DNA of 13,075 bases from an uncultured Collinsella sp. (GCA_900551205.1 URUW01000028.1:1-13075), one strand, 5' to 3'; counted from the stretch's first letter, positions 6,984-13,075 are shown. A program made the numbers and translations. Notes: generated by a model not told the origin, from the letters alone.

Positions 6984-7074
6984 GTCAACTTATGCAGTCT
7001 CGACCGTGTTGTATGTAGAGGGACCTCGCGAGACGCCTTCCCTATATCCACCACGACCAATTGGAGGTGACACT

Positions 7075-7635
7075 ATGCCTGCACGCCGTAACCGCAATAG
7101 CACGCTCCGATGCGATGCCGATCAGATCGAGCGGGAAGCAAAGCGCTTGGTCGACACGTATTCCGACCTCATCCTTCGATTGTGCTATTCGGCCCTTGGA
7201 TCCGCTGACGACGCTCAAGACATCTGCCAGGACACGCTGATCAAGATTCTCCAACGCACTCAACCGTTCGACTCGCTCGAACACGAACGTGCTTGGGTGA
7301 TCCGAGTCGCACTGAACGCATGTCGCGATATCGGCCGTACGCACGCGAATCACCCGGTTGTCGACCTCGATTCGCTCCCCGATTTCTGCGCACCCGTAAC
7401 ACATACCGAGCAAGAATTCGCGCAACGCGACTGCGCCATTCTTTCCGCTGTCACGGCCCTGCCTCAAGCACAGCGCATCGCCATCTTTTTGCACTACTAC
7501 GCAGGCATGAGCATCACGGAAATCGCAGACGCCGTTCACGCGACGCCAGCTGCAACCGCCCAGCACCTTAGCCGCGGACGTGCGTCACTTCGGCTTTCCT
7601 TGAAAGGAGACCACAATGACTACGAATTCGAATGA
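7075..7635 (+). CDS. ECF-type RNA polymerase sigma factor (sigma-70 family)
   Basis: The 186-residue protein is built like an extracytoplasmic-function sigma factor. Region 2 is at about 24-92, with DLILRLCYSALGSADDAQDICQ at 31-52 and the promoter-melting segment ERAWVIRVALNACRD at 71-85. Region 4 is at about 120-175, with the helix-turn-helix MSITEIADAVHATPAATAQH followed by SRGRASLR. A variable linker lies between. GGAGGTGA at 7063-7070 stands four bases ahead of ATG 7075; an in-frame ATG at 6982 lies in the terminator tail and has no box, so I rejected it. The last 20 bases overlap the next gene, a membrane protein of anti-sigma type. This suggests a sigma/anti-sigma pair responding to an envelope signal. 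No self-regulated promoter could be picked with confidence. Confidence 0.9.
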   Translation: MPARRNRNSTLRCDADQIEREAKRLVDTYSDLILRLCYSALGSADDAQDICQDTLIKILQRTQPFDSLEHERAWVIRVALNACRDIGRTHANHPVVDLDSLPDFCAPVTHTEQEFAQRDCAILSAVTALPQAQRIAIFLHYYAGMSITEIADAVHATPAATAQHLSRGRASLRLSLKGDHNDYEFE

Positions 7636-8746
7636 CTATCGCCACGCCCTGGAGCACATTTCGTTTACCGATAATGCGAAGCAGCACATGGCAAACTCGA
7701 TTGCTCAGTCCGTCGCCTCGAGCGATGCGGCGACCGCTCAAAGCAACTTTAATGGCACGCGACGCAAGCCGCGCATCGCCCGCCATCCCGTAAGAACAGT
7801 CGCTCGCATTGCCGCTGTAACGGCAGTCCTCGCTATCGTCATTGGAGGCGCTGGCACGGCTATGGCAACAGGCGTCCTGCCGCTTCCTTCTGACATGCTT
7901 TCCGACATCTTTGACGGACCTGCTTCTCAAACCGAGATCATCGACCGTATTGGCCGGCCCGTCGGTGCTAGCTGCTCCAACAACGGAGTCACCGTGACCG
8001 CCGACGCCATCATGGGCGACAAGGATATGGTTACCATCGCCTATACGCTTACGTTCGACGATCCCGCTGCCCTGAAAAAGCTTTCCGAGCCGGGCGAGAA
8101 CGGAACTATCGCCGGAAGTGTCGATGGAAACGTATACGTTGATGGCGAGCATGGCGGCCAAGGCCAATCATGGCTCATTGACAAGAACCCCAATGACTCC
8201 AGCATTCAATACTTTGCACAGTTCAGCGTTGAATCACCCGGCCTTATGGGCAGGACCGTCCGCACGCATATCAACTCTCTCGTTGTGCCACGTGCTGGCA
8301 AAGAGCTTCCCGAGTATAAGAAAATACTTACGGGCCCATGGGATCTTAAGTTCCAGCTGAATTACGAAGATACATCCGTTACGATTCCCGCGCCCAAATC
8401 GGTCAACTTTAACGGCACCAAGGCGACGATTCAAGAGGCCACCGTATCCTGCGTTGGCGTTTCAGTCCGCTACAACATAGATCGTTCCATCGAACACGAC
8501 AACAACAGCGGCAAGATGTCTCAAAACATGGAGGAGTCTATGGATGCCGTTGGCAACATACCCCTCATCGTGACGTTCAAAGACGGTCATGTTGAGGACG
8601 CAACCAGCCACAGCGGCTATTTCGCAAATAAACTGGATAACGGCACCACTGATGTCCACAAGACCTGGCCGTTCTCGCAAGTTTGTGACACAGACAAGAT
8701 TGCAAGCGTACAAATTGGCGATACGGTCATTCCCATGAATTCGTAA
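7616..8746 (+). CDS. probable membrane-anchored anti-sigma factor, DUF4179-like
   Basis: The 376-residue protein has a cytoplasmic N-terminus of about 60 residues, one membrane segment at about 64-86 after a basic stretch (RRKPRIARHPVRTVAR), and a large outside domain. The layout, the PLPSDMLSDIFDG segment just after the membrane and the following immunoglobulin-like, beta-rich sequence resemble DUF4179 proteins, which commonly pair with ECF sigma factors. The N-terminus would hold the sigma factor and the outer domain would sense a signal. There is no zinc-binding HxxxCxxC motif, so it is not a classical ZAS anti-sigma factor. AAGGAG at 7604-7609 lies within the sigma gene, and the start overlaps it by 20 bases in another frame, implying coupled translation. 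The function is inferred from context and topology, not demonstrated. Confidence 0.75.
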   Translation: MTTNSNDYRHALEHISFTDNAKQHMANSIAQSVASSDAATAQSNFNGTRRKPRIARHPVRTVARIAAVTAVLAIVIGGAGTAMATGVLPLPSDMLSDIFDGPASQTEIIDRIGRPVGASCSNNGVTVTADAIMGDKDMVTIAYTLTFDDPAALKKLSEPGENGTIAGSVDGNVYVDGEHGGQGQSWLIDKNPNDSSIQYFAQFSVESPGLMGRTVRTHINSLVVPRAGKELPEYKKILTGPWDLKFQLNYEDTSVTIPAPKSVNFNGTKATIQEATVSCVGVSVRYNIDRSIEHDNNSGKMSQNMEESMDAVGNIPLIVTFKDGHVEDATSHSGYFANKLDNGTTDVHKTWPFSQVCDTDKIASVQIGDTVIPMNS

Positions 8747-8763
8747 CGCTACGCGGCTCGTAT

Positions 8764-8865
8764 ATGCACCCGGTTCCGCACTTCGCGTCTAAAGATGCGC
8801 TGTCATCGAGCAGCGTGAGCGCAAGGCCGCCCGTATGGTCGGCTGGGAACACCTCGTTGCGCTAA
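8764..8865 (+). other. possible short coding remnant downstream of the anti-sigma gene
   Basis: The 118 bases between the anti-sigma stop and hairpin repeat E contain two overlapping frames that look protein-like. One runs from ATG 8764 to TAA 8863-8865, ending WSAGNTSLR. The other is open from 8793 and includes IEQRERKAARMVGWEHLVAL. Neither has a ribosome binding site or a family I recognise. It may be a decayed gene tail or chance in GC-rich DNA. Confidence 0.2.
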
Positions 8866-8926
8866 AAACCACCACGAAGGGGACCGGCACCTTTGTGGTG
8901 GTTTTGCTGACTCGTCCGACCTGTCC
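8865..8926 (+). repeat. hairpin repeat E with a shared 3' flank
   Basis: AAAACCACCACGAAGG at 8865-8880 pairs with CCTTTGTGGTGGTTTT at 8890-8905 with one mismatch; the loop region carries GGGGACCGGCACC. It is the closest relative of copy D and shares that copy's flank to 8926. It may serve as the terminator of the sigma/anti-sigma transcript, 118 bases after the stop. Confidence 0.8.
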
Positions 8927-8930
8927 CAAC

Positions 8931-8997
8931 GGTTTGTCTCAATCTGTAACAGGTAGGGCCCAAATAATCGGTTAGCTGTTACAGATCGAGACAGACC
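8931..8997. repeat. inverted repeat 1, TCTCAATCTGTAACA family
   Basis: A 22-base left arm at 8931-8952 pairs with 8976-8997 with two mismatches. The arms read inward from GTCTCAATCTGTAACAG and CTGTTACAGATCGAGAC. The 23-base centre starts GTAGGG and ends GTTAG. It begins four bases after repeat E. Confidence 0.85.
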
Positions 8998-9015
8998 ACG
9001 GATGCTCGGCCGAAA

Positions 9016-9072
9016 ATCTCAATCTGTAACAGGTAGGAACGATTTTGCCCCTTAGATGTTACAGATTGAGAT
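9016..9072. repeat. inverted repeat 2, TCTCAATCTGTAACA family
   Basis: ATCTCAATCTGTAACA at 9016-9031 pairs perfectly with its reverse complement at 9057-9072. The 25-base centre begins GGTAGG and contains TTAG near its end, as in the first copy. The spacer to copy 1 is 18 bases, and the leuB remnant ends 25 bases further on. Two near-identical palindromes side by side make four half-sites. They could be a miniature mobile element, a protein binding site or paired RNA hairpins. Confidence 0.85.
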
Positions 9073-9097
9073 ATTTGACAGCTTGAATCGGCATCGC

Positions 9098-9706
9098 CTA
9101 CAGCGCGGCGACGACCTTGTCGCCCATCGTCGTGGTGCCGAGGATCTTATCTGCCGGGGTGTTGACATCGGCGATGTCACGGGTGCGCCAGCCCTCGTCG
9201 AGCACGCGCGCCACGGCGCTCTCGATCCACGCGGCTTGCTCGCCCATGTCGAGCGCGTAGGTCAGCAGCATCGCCACCGACAAGATTTGAGCCAGCGGAT
9301 TGGCCACGCCGAGCCCCGCGATGTCAGGAGCGCTGCCAGCGCTCGGCCCAAACAGCGATACGCCATCATCCAGCGAGGCAGAGGCAAGCATACCGAGCGA
9401 TCCGGTAATCTGAGCCGCCTCATCGGACAGGATGTCGCCGAGCATGTTCTCCGTCACCACGACGTCAAAGTCTGCCGGTCGACTGATGAGCTGCATGGCG
9501 GCGTTGTCGACGAGCAGGTCCTCAAGCTCCACGTCGGAGTACTCCTCGTCTTGCACGCGATGCACGATCTCGCGCCACATGCGGCTCGTCTCCAGCACGT
9601 TGCGCTTATCAACGCTCGTCACCTTGCCGCGACGTTTGCGCGCCGCCTCAAATGCCTGGCGCGCAATGCGCTCAATCTCGTACTCGCGATACTCCATCAC
9701 GTCGAC
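9098..9706 (-). pseudogene. leuB: leuB remnant: C-terminal half of 3-isopropylmalate dehydrogenase
   Basis: About 200 residues match the C-terminal part of 3-isopropylmalate dehydrogenase, the enzyme oxidising 3-isopropylmalate in leucine synthesis. Visible landmarks are [15 protein letters not shown], the catalytic-lysine box [26 protein letters not shown] and the cofactor-site run [13 protein letters not shown]. The N-terminal 140-150 residues, with the substrate arginines and catalytic tyrosine, are absent. Sequence upstream of about 9706 is not leuB-like and runs into leuA in another frame. No start with a ribosome box precedes the conserved region; an ATG at 9761-9763 lies in the fusion zone. 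A functional enzyme is therefore very unlikely. The open frame itself has no stops, so the deletion may be fairly recent. Confidence 0.88.
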
Positions 9707-9740
9707 CGCACGCTGACCGGCCGCACCCGCAGCGCCCGCG

Positions 9741-10304
9741 CAGGTCACGGATGCGGGCGCCAAAGTCCCACGGCATGTTGTAGCCCATCGTATCGGGGAT
9801 GTTCACGACCGTGGCACCGGCCTTTACGGCCGCCTCGATAATGCGCACCAGAAACTCCTGATCGGAGCGGCCGGCATCCTCGGCATAAAACTCAACATCG
9901 TCAACGAACTTGCGAGCATGTTTGACGGCATGGATCGCTCACTCAATTGCCCTTTCCTCAGTCATATGGAGCTTGTCGCGCAGGTGACTGGTGCTCACAC
10001 CCAGCCCTGTATGGATACGGGGCCTCTGGGCCGTTTTGAGCGCCTCTGCAGCCACTTCGATATCCCTGTCGACAGCGCGCGTCAGGCCGCATACCGTGCA
10101 TCGGTCGCCCGCAATCTTGCCAATCTCCTGTACGGAGCGAAAGTCACCAGGACTCGAGATGGGAAAGCCCGCCTCGATAACGTCCACGTTCATGCGCACC
10201 AGCTGGCGGGCGATGAAGAGCTTTTCCTCGGTATTCATGCTGGCGCCCGGCGACTGCTCACCGTCGCACAGGGTGGCGTCAAAGATTGTGATTTTGCGGC
10301 TTAT
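9741..10304 (-). pseudogene. leuA: leuA remnant: 2-isopropylmalate synthase, four lesions
   Basis: The frame encodes the N-terminal half of the catalytic barrel of 2-isopropylmalate synthase, the first committed enzyme of leucine synthesis. It reads [23 protein letters not shown], then [10 protein letters not shown], and later [15 protein letters not shown] and [12 protein letters not shown]. Lesions are visible. (1) The codon at the expected start, five bases behind an AGGAGG box (10310-10315), is ATA instead of ATG. (2) The active-site motif DTTLRDGEQ has Cys for Arg at residue 13. (3) An in-frame TGA lies at 9939-9941 after ERAIE, with clear LeuA sequence continuing on both sides. (4) Homology ends at about residue 188, where the sequence joins leuB. 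The remaining roughly 300 residues, including the leucine-sensing domain, are gone. Confidence 0.9.
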
Positions 10305-10370
10305 ATGTTCCTCCTGATTGACCGTTTTATGACAGATGGCTTTCAGGAGAGAGAGAAGGCCTAGAGATAG

Positions 10371-10427
10371 AAAAATACCCGTGTCGCTCATCACGCCTGA
10401 AAGCGGCAGACGATAGCGCACCCGGGT
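10371..10427 (-). terminator. attenuator terminator of the leu operon
   Basis: Read on the minus strand, ACCCGGGTGCGCT (10427-10415) pairs imperfectly with AGCGACACGGGT (10388-10377), and ATTTTTC follows at once. The inner part can pair further (GCC with GGC). It lies 30 bases after the leader-peptide stop and ahead of leuA. Its left arm contains GCGCTATC (10419-10412), complementary to GATAGCGC inside the leader gene (10470-10463), giving an alternative antiterminator pairing. Confidence 0.7.
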
Positions 10428-10457
10428 ACAACAAATCGTTATAGCGAGATTACAACC

Positions 10458-10517
10458 CTAGCGCGCTATCCAATCTAGTAGCGCTAGGCCTAGGAGCTGT
10501 TGCGTGTTCTTAAACAT
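10458..10517 (-). CDS. leuL: leucine leader peptide (leuL-type attenuation control)
   Basis: A 19-residue open frame encodes MFKNTQQLLGLALLDWIAR. Five of residues 8-14 are leucine, and four of these use CTA, a codon otherwise rare in this GC-rich sequence. AAGGGAG at 10524-10530 lies six bases ahead of the ATG. Ribosome stalling at these codons when charged leucine tRNA is scarce would control downstream transcription. RNA segments fit this: CCTAGCGC in the Leu-codon stretch (10488-10481) pairs with GCGCTAGG at the leader end (10464-10457), while GATAGCGC (10470-10463) can instead pair with the left arm of the terminator. Stalling over the first segment would thus favour antitermination. The genes it served are broken. 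It is too short for automatic gene calls, but position, codons and pairing agree. Confidence 0.85.
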   Translation of the reverse strand: MFKNTQQLLGLALLDWIAR

Positions 10518-10542
10518 GTTGGGCTCCCTTCGGCCTCGGGTA

Positions 10543-10571
10543 GTACTACATCGCGCTAAAGTACAACACAA
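10543..10571 (-). promoter_or_regulatory. probable promoter of the leu leader transcript
   Basis: On the minus strand TTGTGT (10571-10566) and TAGTAC (10548-10543) are separated by 17 bases, about 13 bases upstream of the leader peptide's ribosome binding site. The -35 overlaps the edge of hairpin repeat F. Confidence 0.5.
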
Positions 10572-10573
10572 GT

Positions 10574-10613
10574 AAAACCACCACAAGGGTGCCTGTCCCC
10601 TTCGTGGTGGTTT
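10574..10613 (-). repeat. hairpin repeat F (GGGGACAGGCACC core, opposite orientation)
   Basis: AAACCACCACAAGG at 10575-10588 pairs with CCTTCGTGGTGGTTT at 10599-10613. The core GGGGACAGGCACC reads on the minus strand, so this copy is inverted relative to copies A to E. It lies between the rplA terminator and the leu promoter. Confidence 0.8.
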
Positions 10614-10621
10614 CGTTGACT

Positions 10622-10663
10622 CAAAAGCAAGAGACCCGGTCCTGCACGAGGCAGAACCGGGGT
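10622..10663 (-). terminator. intrinsic terminator after rplA
   Basis: On the minus strand ACCCCGGTTCTGC (10663-10651) pairs with GCAGGACCGGGT (10645-10634) around CTCGT, followed by a T-rich tail TCTCTTGCTTTT. It ends the ribosomal protein transcript, so rplJ-rplL do not follow directly here. Confidence 0.88.
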
Positions 10664-10703
10664 TCTTTAGCAATGCTTGCTTTGCTCAGGCAGTAACTAA
10701 AAG

Positions 10704-11411
10704 TTACTCAGCCAGGAAGTCACGCTGGACAGCGGGATCGACCTTGACGCCAGGGCCCATGGTGGAAGACACGGAGATGGACTTGACGTACTTGCCCTTA
10801 GCAGAAGAGGGCTTGACGCGCAGGATCTCGGTGTACAGGGCGGCGTAGTTCTCGACGAGCTGCTGCTCAGAGAAGGACTTCTTGCCCAGGGGCACGTGGC
10901 AGATGCCGTAACGGTCGGCACGATACTCAACGCGGCCGGCCTTGAGCTCGGAGACCATCTTGGCGACGTCCATGGTCACGGTGCCGAGCTTGGGGTTCGG
11001 CATGAGGCCACGGGGACCAAGGATCTTACCGATGCGGCCAACCTTGGCCATCATGTTCGGCGTAGCGATAGCAGCGTCGAAGTTGATCTCGCCCTTCTGG
11101 ATCTGGGCGACGAGCTCGTCGGAACCGATGATGTCGGCGCCGGCAGCCTCGGCCTCGCGGGCCTTCTCGCCCTCGGCGAAGACGGCAACACGAACGGTCT
11201 TGCCGGTGCCGTGGGGCAGGGAGATGGAACCACGGATGTTCTGGTCAGCCTTACGAGTATCGATGCCCAGACGGAAGTGGGCCTCGACGGTCTCGTCGAA
11301 CTTGGCGGTGTCGAGCTCCTTGATGAGCTTGGCAGCCTGAAGGGGGGTGTAGAGCGTGGCGCGGTCGATCTTCTCGGCAGCGGCGTTATAGCTCTTACCA
11401 TGCTTAGCCAT
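10704..11411 (-). CDS. rplA: 50S ribosomal protein L1
   Basis: L1 forms the mobile L1 stalk at the ribosomal E site, and in many bacteria also represses its own operon by binding mRNA. The 235-residue product has the usual length. It starts [16 protein letters not shown] and contains the signature [15 protein letters not shown] in the middle domain, then [17 protein letters not shown], all typical of L1. Two nearby ATGs exist; an AGGAGGT box (11419-11425) lies seven bases from the one at 11411 but only one base from 11417, which settles the start. It follows rplK after a 117-base spacer with two hairpins and ends at a strong terminator. Confidence 0.97.
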   Translation of the reverse strand: MAKHGKSYNAAAEKIDRATLYTPLQAAKLIKELDTAKFDETVEAHFRLGIDTRKADQNIRGSISLPHGTGKTVRVAVFAEGEKAREAEAAGADIIGSDELVAQIQKGEINFDAAIATPNMMAKVGRIGKILGPRGLMPNPKLGTVTMDVAKMVSELKAGRVEYRADRYGICHVPLGKKSFSEQQLVENYAALYTEILRVKPSSAKGKYVKSISVSSTMGPGVKVDPAVQRDFLAE

Positions 11412-11461
11412 GTGCATTACCTCCTGTGGTTAAACGGGCGTGAGCCCTCCCACATCGTATC

Positions 11462-11509
11462 GTGTGCCCTATTGCACACATATAACGGGCGCCCCGGTCG
11501 GAGCACCCG
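11462..11509 (-). promoter_or_regulatory. two hairpins in the rplK-rplA spacer
   Basis: In the minus-strand transcript GGGTGCTCC (11508-11500) pairs with GGGGCGCCC (11495-11487) through G-C and G-U pairs, closed by one further pair. About seven bases on, GTGTGC (11479-11474) pairs with GCACAC (11467-11462). No T-run follows, so these are not clear terminators; mRNA processing, stability or ribosomal-protein control are possible. Confidence 0.4.
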
Positions 11510-11528
11510 CCATTACCTAAAGAAATCG

Positions 11529-11957
11529 CTACTCAGCGATGGTGACGCCCATGGAGCGGGCGGTACCGGCGATGATCTTCTTGGCGGCGTCAATGTCGTT
11601 GGCATTGAGGTCCGGCATCTTGATCTCGGCGATCTTGGTGAGCTGCTCCTGGGAGAGCTGACCGACCTTGTCGGCCTGGGGCTTAGCGGAACCAGACTTG
11701 AGGTTCAGCTCCTTCTTGATGAGGTGAGCCGCCGGCGGGGTCTTGGTGATGAAGGAGAAGGACTTATCCTCGTAGACAGAGATCTCAACGGGGATGATGT
11801 CGCCCTTCTTGTCCTGCGTCTCGGCGTTAAAGGCCTGGCAGAACTGCATGATGTTCACGCCAGCAGCGCCCAGGGCGGGACCGACGGGAGGAGCGGGGTT
11901 AGCTGCACCAGCAGGAATCTGGAGCTTAATGACGTTGGCAACCTTCTTCTCAGCCAT
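11529..11957 (-). CDS. rplK: 50S ribosomal protein L11
   Basis: L11 sits at the GTPase-associated centre, binds 23S rRNA and is needed for elongation factor function and the stringent response. The 142-residue length is standard. The N-terminal domain shows [25 protein letters not shown], with the conserved proline-rich switch, and the C-terminal RNA-binding domain ends in [16 protein letters not shown]. Of two closely spaced ATGs, 11957 is preferred because AAAGGA lies about six bases ahead of it, while 11963 abuts the box. The 120 bases between nusG and rplK hold repeated GTGCTTCT and GTGCGTGCTT strings but nothing I can name; an L1 target site there would fit known operon logic. Confidence 0.97.
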   Translation of the reverse strand: MAEKKVANVIKLQIPAGAANPAPPVGPALGAAGVNIMQFCQAFNAETQDKKGDIIPVEISVYEDKSFSFITKTPPAAHLIKKELNLKSGSAKPQADKVGQLSQEQLTKIAEIKMPDLNANDIDAAKKIIAGTARSMGVTIAE

Positions 11958-12077
11958 GGTCATTCCTTTCGAATCACGAGTGTGAAGTACTTGCTATATC
12001 GTAAGCACGCACGTGTTAGAAGCACTCCTGAGATGAGCAGTCACAGAAGAAGCACGCTCGCGCGAACGGACGAAAAC

Positions 12078-12614
12078 TTAAGCGATGACAGCGACCTGGT
12101 TAAAGTCGAGCTCGACCGGCGTCTCGCGGCCAAAGATCATCAGCGTGACCTTGAGCTTGCCAGCCTCGGTGTTAACCTCGGAGACCTTGCCATCAAAATC
12201 GGTAAGCGGGCCATCGGTGACGCGGACGGACGTGCCGACCTCAATATCAACCGAGGTGCGCTTGGGCGAATCGCCCTTACCGGGACGACGAGTCATCTTG
12301 TTGTACTCGTCGCGGGAAAGCGGAGCGGGCTTGCCGTTGCCGCCCAGGAAACCGGTGACGCCAGGCGTGTTACGAACGCACGTCCAAGCATCGTCATCCA
12401 TCTCCATGCGGACCAGGACATAACCCGGGAAAATCTTGGAATCCTTGGTCTCACGCTTGCCACCCTCTTTAATCTCGGTGACGCGCTCCATAGGAATCTC
12501 GATATCAAAGATACGGTCCTGCATGCCCATAGTCTCGATGCGATGCTCGAGATCGGACTTAACGCGGTTCTCGTATCCAGAGTAAGTGTGAACGACGTAC
12601 CAACGCTTAGACAT
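12078..12614 (-). CDS. nusG: transcription termination/antitermination factor NusG
   Basis: NusG binds RNA polymerase, affects pausing and processivity and links it to Rho or the ribosome. The 178-residue protein opens with [20 protein letters not shown], the hallmark of the NGN domain (about 3-110), which includes [18 protein letters not shown] and [11 protein letters not shown]. The C-terminal KOW domain contains [19 protein letters not shown] and ends [12 protein letters not shown]. It starts three bases after the secE stop, with its ribosome box (GAGGGG) inside the end of secE, so the two are translated together. Confidence 0.97.
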   Translation of the reverse strand: MSKRWYVVHTYSGYENRVKSDLEHRIETMGMQDRIFDIEIPMERVTEIKEGGKRETKDSKIFPGYVLVRMEMDDDAWTCVRNTPGVTGFLGGNGKPAPLSRDEYNKMTRRPGKGDSPKRTSVDIEVGTSVRVTDGPLTDFDGKVSEVNTEAGKLKVTLMIFGRETPVELDFNQVAVIA

Positions 12615-12617
12615 GGT

Positions 12618-12956
12618 TTAGCCCCTCAATCCAGAGAACAGAGCAAGAGCCTCGCCAAAGCCAGCATCGAGCAGAGCGATGACGACGCCGACGACGATCA
12701 GAGAAGCGCAAACGACGACCGAGTAGTTCACGAGCTCCTTCTTATCGGGCCACGTGACACGCTTCATCTCGGACTTGACCGAAGCGAAATACTTCTTGGT
12801 GCGGGCAAAGAAACCAGGCTTCTCGTTCTTCTTGGACTTCGCAGCCTTCTCGTTCTTCTTGGCAACGGCCTTCTTGGCCTCAACCTTGGAGTTGGCGGCA
12901 GCGTTATTGGCAGGTGCCGGCTGCTGAGCCTTCTTCTTGTTCTTCTTGTTGGCCAT
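12618..12956 (-). CDS. secE: preprotein translocase subunit SecE
   Basis: SecE is the small essential membrane subunit that clamps SecY in the protein export channel. The 112-residue protein has a long, highly basic Lys/Ala/Asn-rich extension (1-46), then the conserved amphipathic helix VKSEMKRVTWPDKKELV (about 60-76) and one membrane segment (about 79-97). The long charged N-terminus is common in actinobacterial SecE; it is low-complexity and probably disordered. GGAGG lies about eight bases ahead of the ATG. It leads the secE-nusG pair, just downstream of tRNA-Trp. Confidence 0.95.
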   Translation of the reverse strand: MANKKNKKKAQQPAPANNAAANSKVEAKKAVAKKNEKAAKSKKNEKPGFFARTKKYFASVKSEMKRVTWPDKKELVNYSVVVCASLIVVGVVIALLDAGFGEALALFSGLRG

Positions 12957-12995
12957 TTGGGTTACCTCCGCGCAATGCGCTTATACATGAGTAAA

Positions 12996-13023
12996 CCGTA
13001 AGCCCCCAATTGGGAGCTTACGG
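12996..13023 (-). other. long palindrome between tRNA-Trp and secE
   Basis: CCGTAAGC and GCTTACGG flank CCCAATTGGG with a single unpaired base on each side, giving a near-perfect 28-base palindrome. On the minus strand only TTTA follows, so termination would be weak. Processing of the tRNA 3' end away from the secE-nusG message or partial termination are both plausible. Confidence 0.5.
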
Positions 13024-13032
13024 AATAATGAC

Positions 13033-13075
13033 TGGCACGCCAGGAAGGACTCGAACCCTCAACACTCGGTTTTGG
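13033..13075 (-). tRNA. trnW: tRNA-Trp (CCA anticodon), 3' part only
   Basis: The minus strand from the window edge reads CCAAAACCGAG, matching the anticodon CCA and 3' half of the anticodon arm of tRNA-Trp. It continues through the T arm GAGGG-TTCGAGT-CCTTC, the acceptor strand CTGGCGT, discriminator G and an encoded CCA end. The 5' half lies outside the window. Its place before secE-nusG-rplK-rplA is the common bacterial order. Confidence 0.9.

Noticed and set aside
6982..7074. An upstream in-frame ATG for the sigma factor, adding 31 residues
   Set aside because: It falls in the T-tract of a terminator without a ribosome binding site, while 7075 has GGAGGTGA close by, and the extra residues are not sigma-like.
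8931..9072. CRISPR-like array
   Set aside because: There are only two units, each an inverted repeat rather than direct repeats with spacers, and no cas genes are nearby.
9056..10364. Plus-strand open frames across the leuB and leuA remnants
   Set aside because: The conserved LeuA and LeuB motifs are all on the minus strand, so the plus-strand frames are shadows.
10305..10540. T-box riboswitch controlling the leu genes
   Set aside because: I see no T-box sequence or specifier stem; a leader peptide with leucine codons and alternative pairings explains the region better.
10896..13001. A 701-codon open frame on the plus strand across the ribosomal protein and nusG/secE genes
   Set aside because: It is antisense to five unmistakable genes on the minus strand (rplA, rplK, nusG, secE and their spacers); GC-rich codon bias on one strand leaves the opposite frame open. 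Its protein is low-complexity Leu/Gly/Asp with no family.

Overview
The window looks like chromosomal DNA of a GC-rich Coriobacteriia member, most likely Collinsella or a close relative. This rests on codon choice, gene content and dense short intergenic palindromes; no rRNA is present, so the taxonomic call is an inference. The right edge carries the usual tRNA-Trp - secE - nusG - rplK - rplA cluster on the minus strand.

Layout, left to right. (1) 1-3022, plus strand: a complete three-gene ABC importer of the TrpXYZ type (lipoprotein 127-1107, permease 1312-2235, ATPase 2228-3022), probably for an aromatic amino acid. (2) 3023-3356: two hairpin repeats, a frameshifted remnant of a secreted-protein gene reduced to its signal peptide, and a strong terminator. 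(3) 3357-4124: a small MscS-type channel. (4) 4219-6842: an operon whose two genes overlap at ATGA, encoding an unusual cytoplasmic protein (ParB-like segment plus PnrA/BMP-like domain) and a metallophosphoesterase. (5) 7075-8746: an ECF sigma factor overlapping its probable membrane anti-sigma partner (DUF4179-like). (6) 8747-9097: no intact gene, but a hairpin repeat and two adjacent copies of a second inverted repeat. (7) 9098-10571, minus strand: the wreck of a leucine biosynthesis operon. Its promoter, leucine-rich leader peptide and attenuator look intact, but leuA has lost its start codon, carries a Cys for Arg in its active-site motif, has an in-frame stop and ends in a deletion that joins it to the C-terminal half of leuB. 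(8) 10622-13075, minus strand: rplA, rplK, nusG, secE and part of tRNA-Trp.

Two themes run through the window. One is genome decay: the leu operon and the secreted-protein remnant, next to an intact amino-acid-type importer. The other is repeat elements: six copies of a roughly 40-base hairpin with a GGGACAGG-like core lie at gene ends, and a separate palindrome with TCTCAATCTGTAACA arms occurs twice. The observations I rate highest are the leucine attenuator left in front of dead genes, the cytoplasmic sensor-like protein coupled to a phosphoesterase, and the two repeat families. I saw no CRISPR array, phage or intact transposase.
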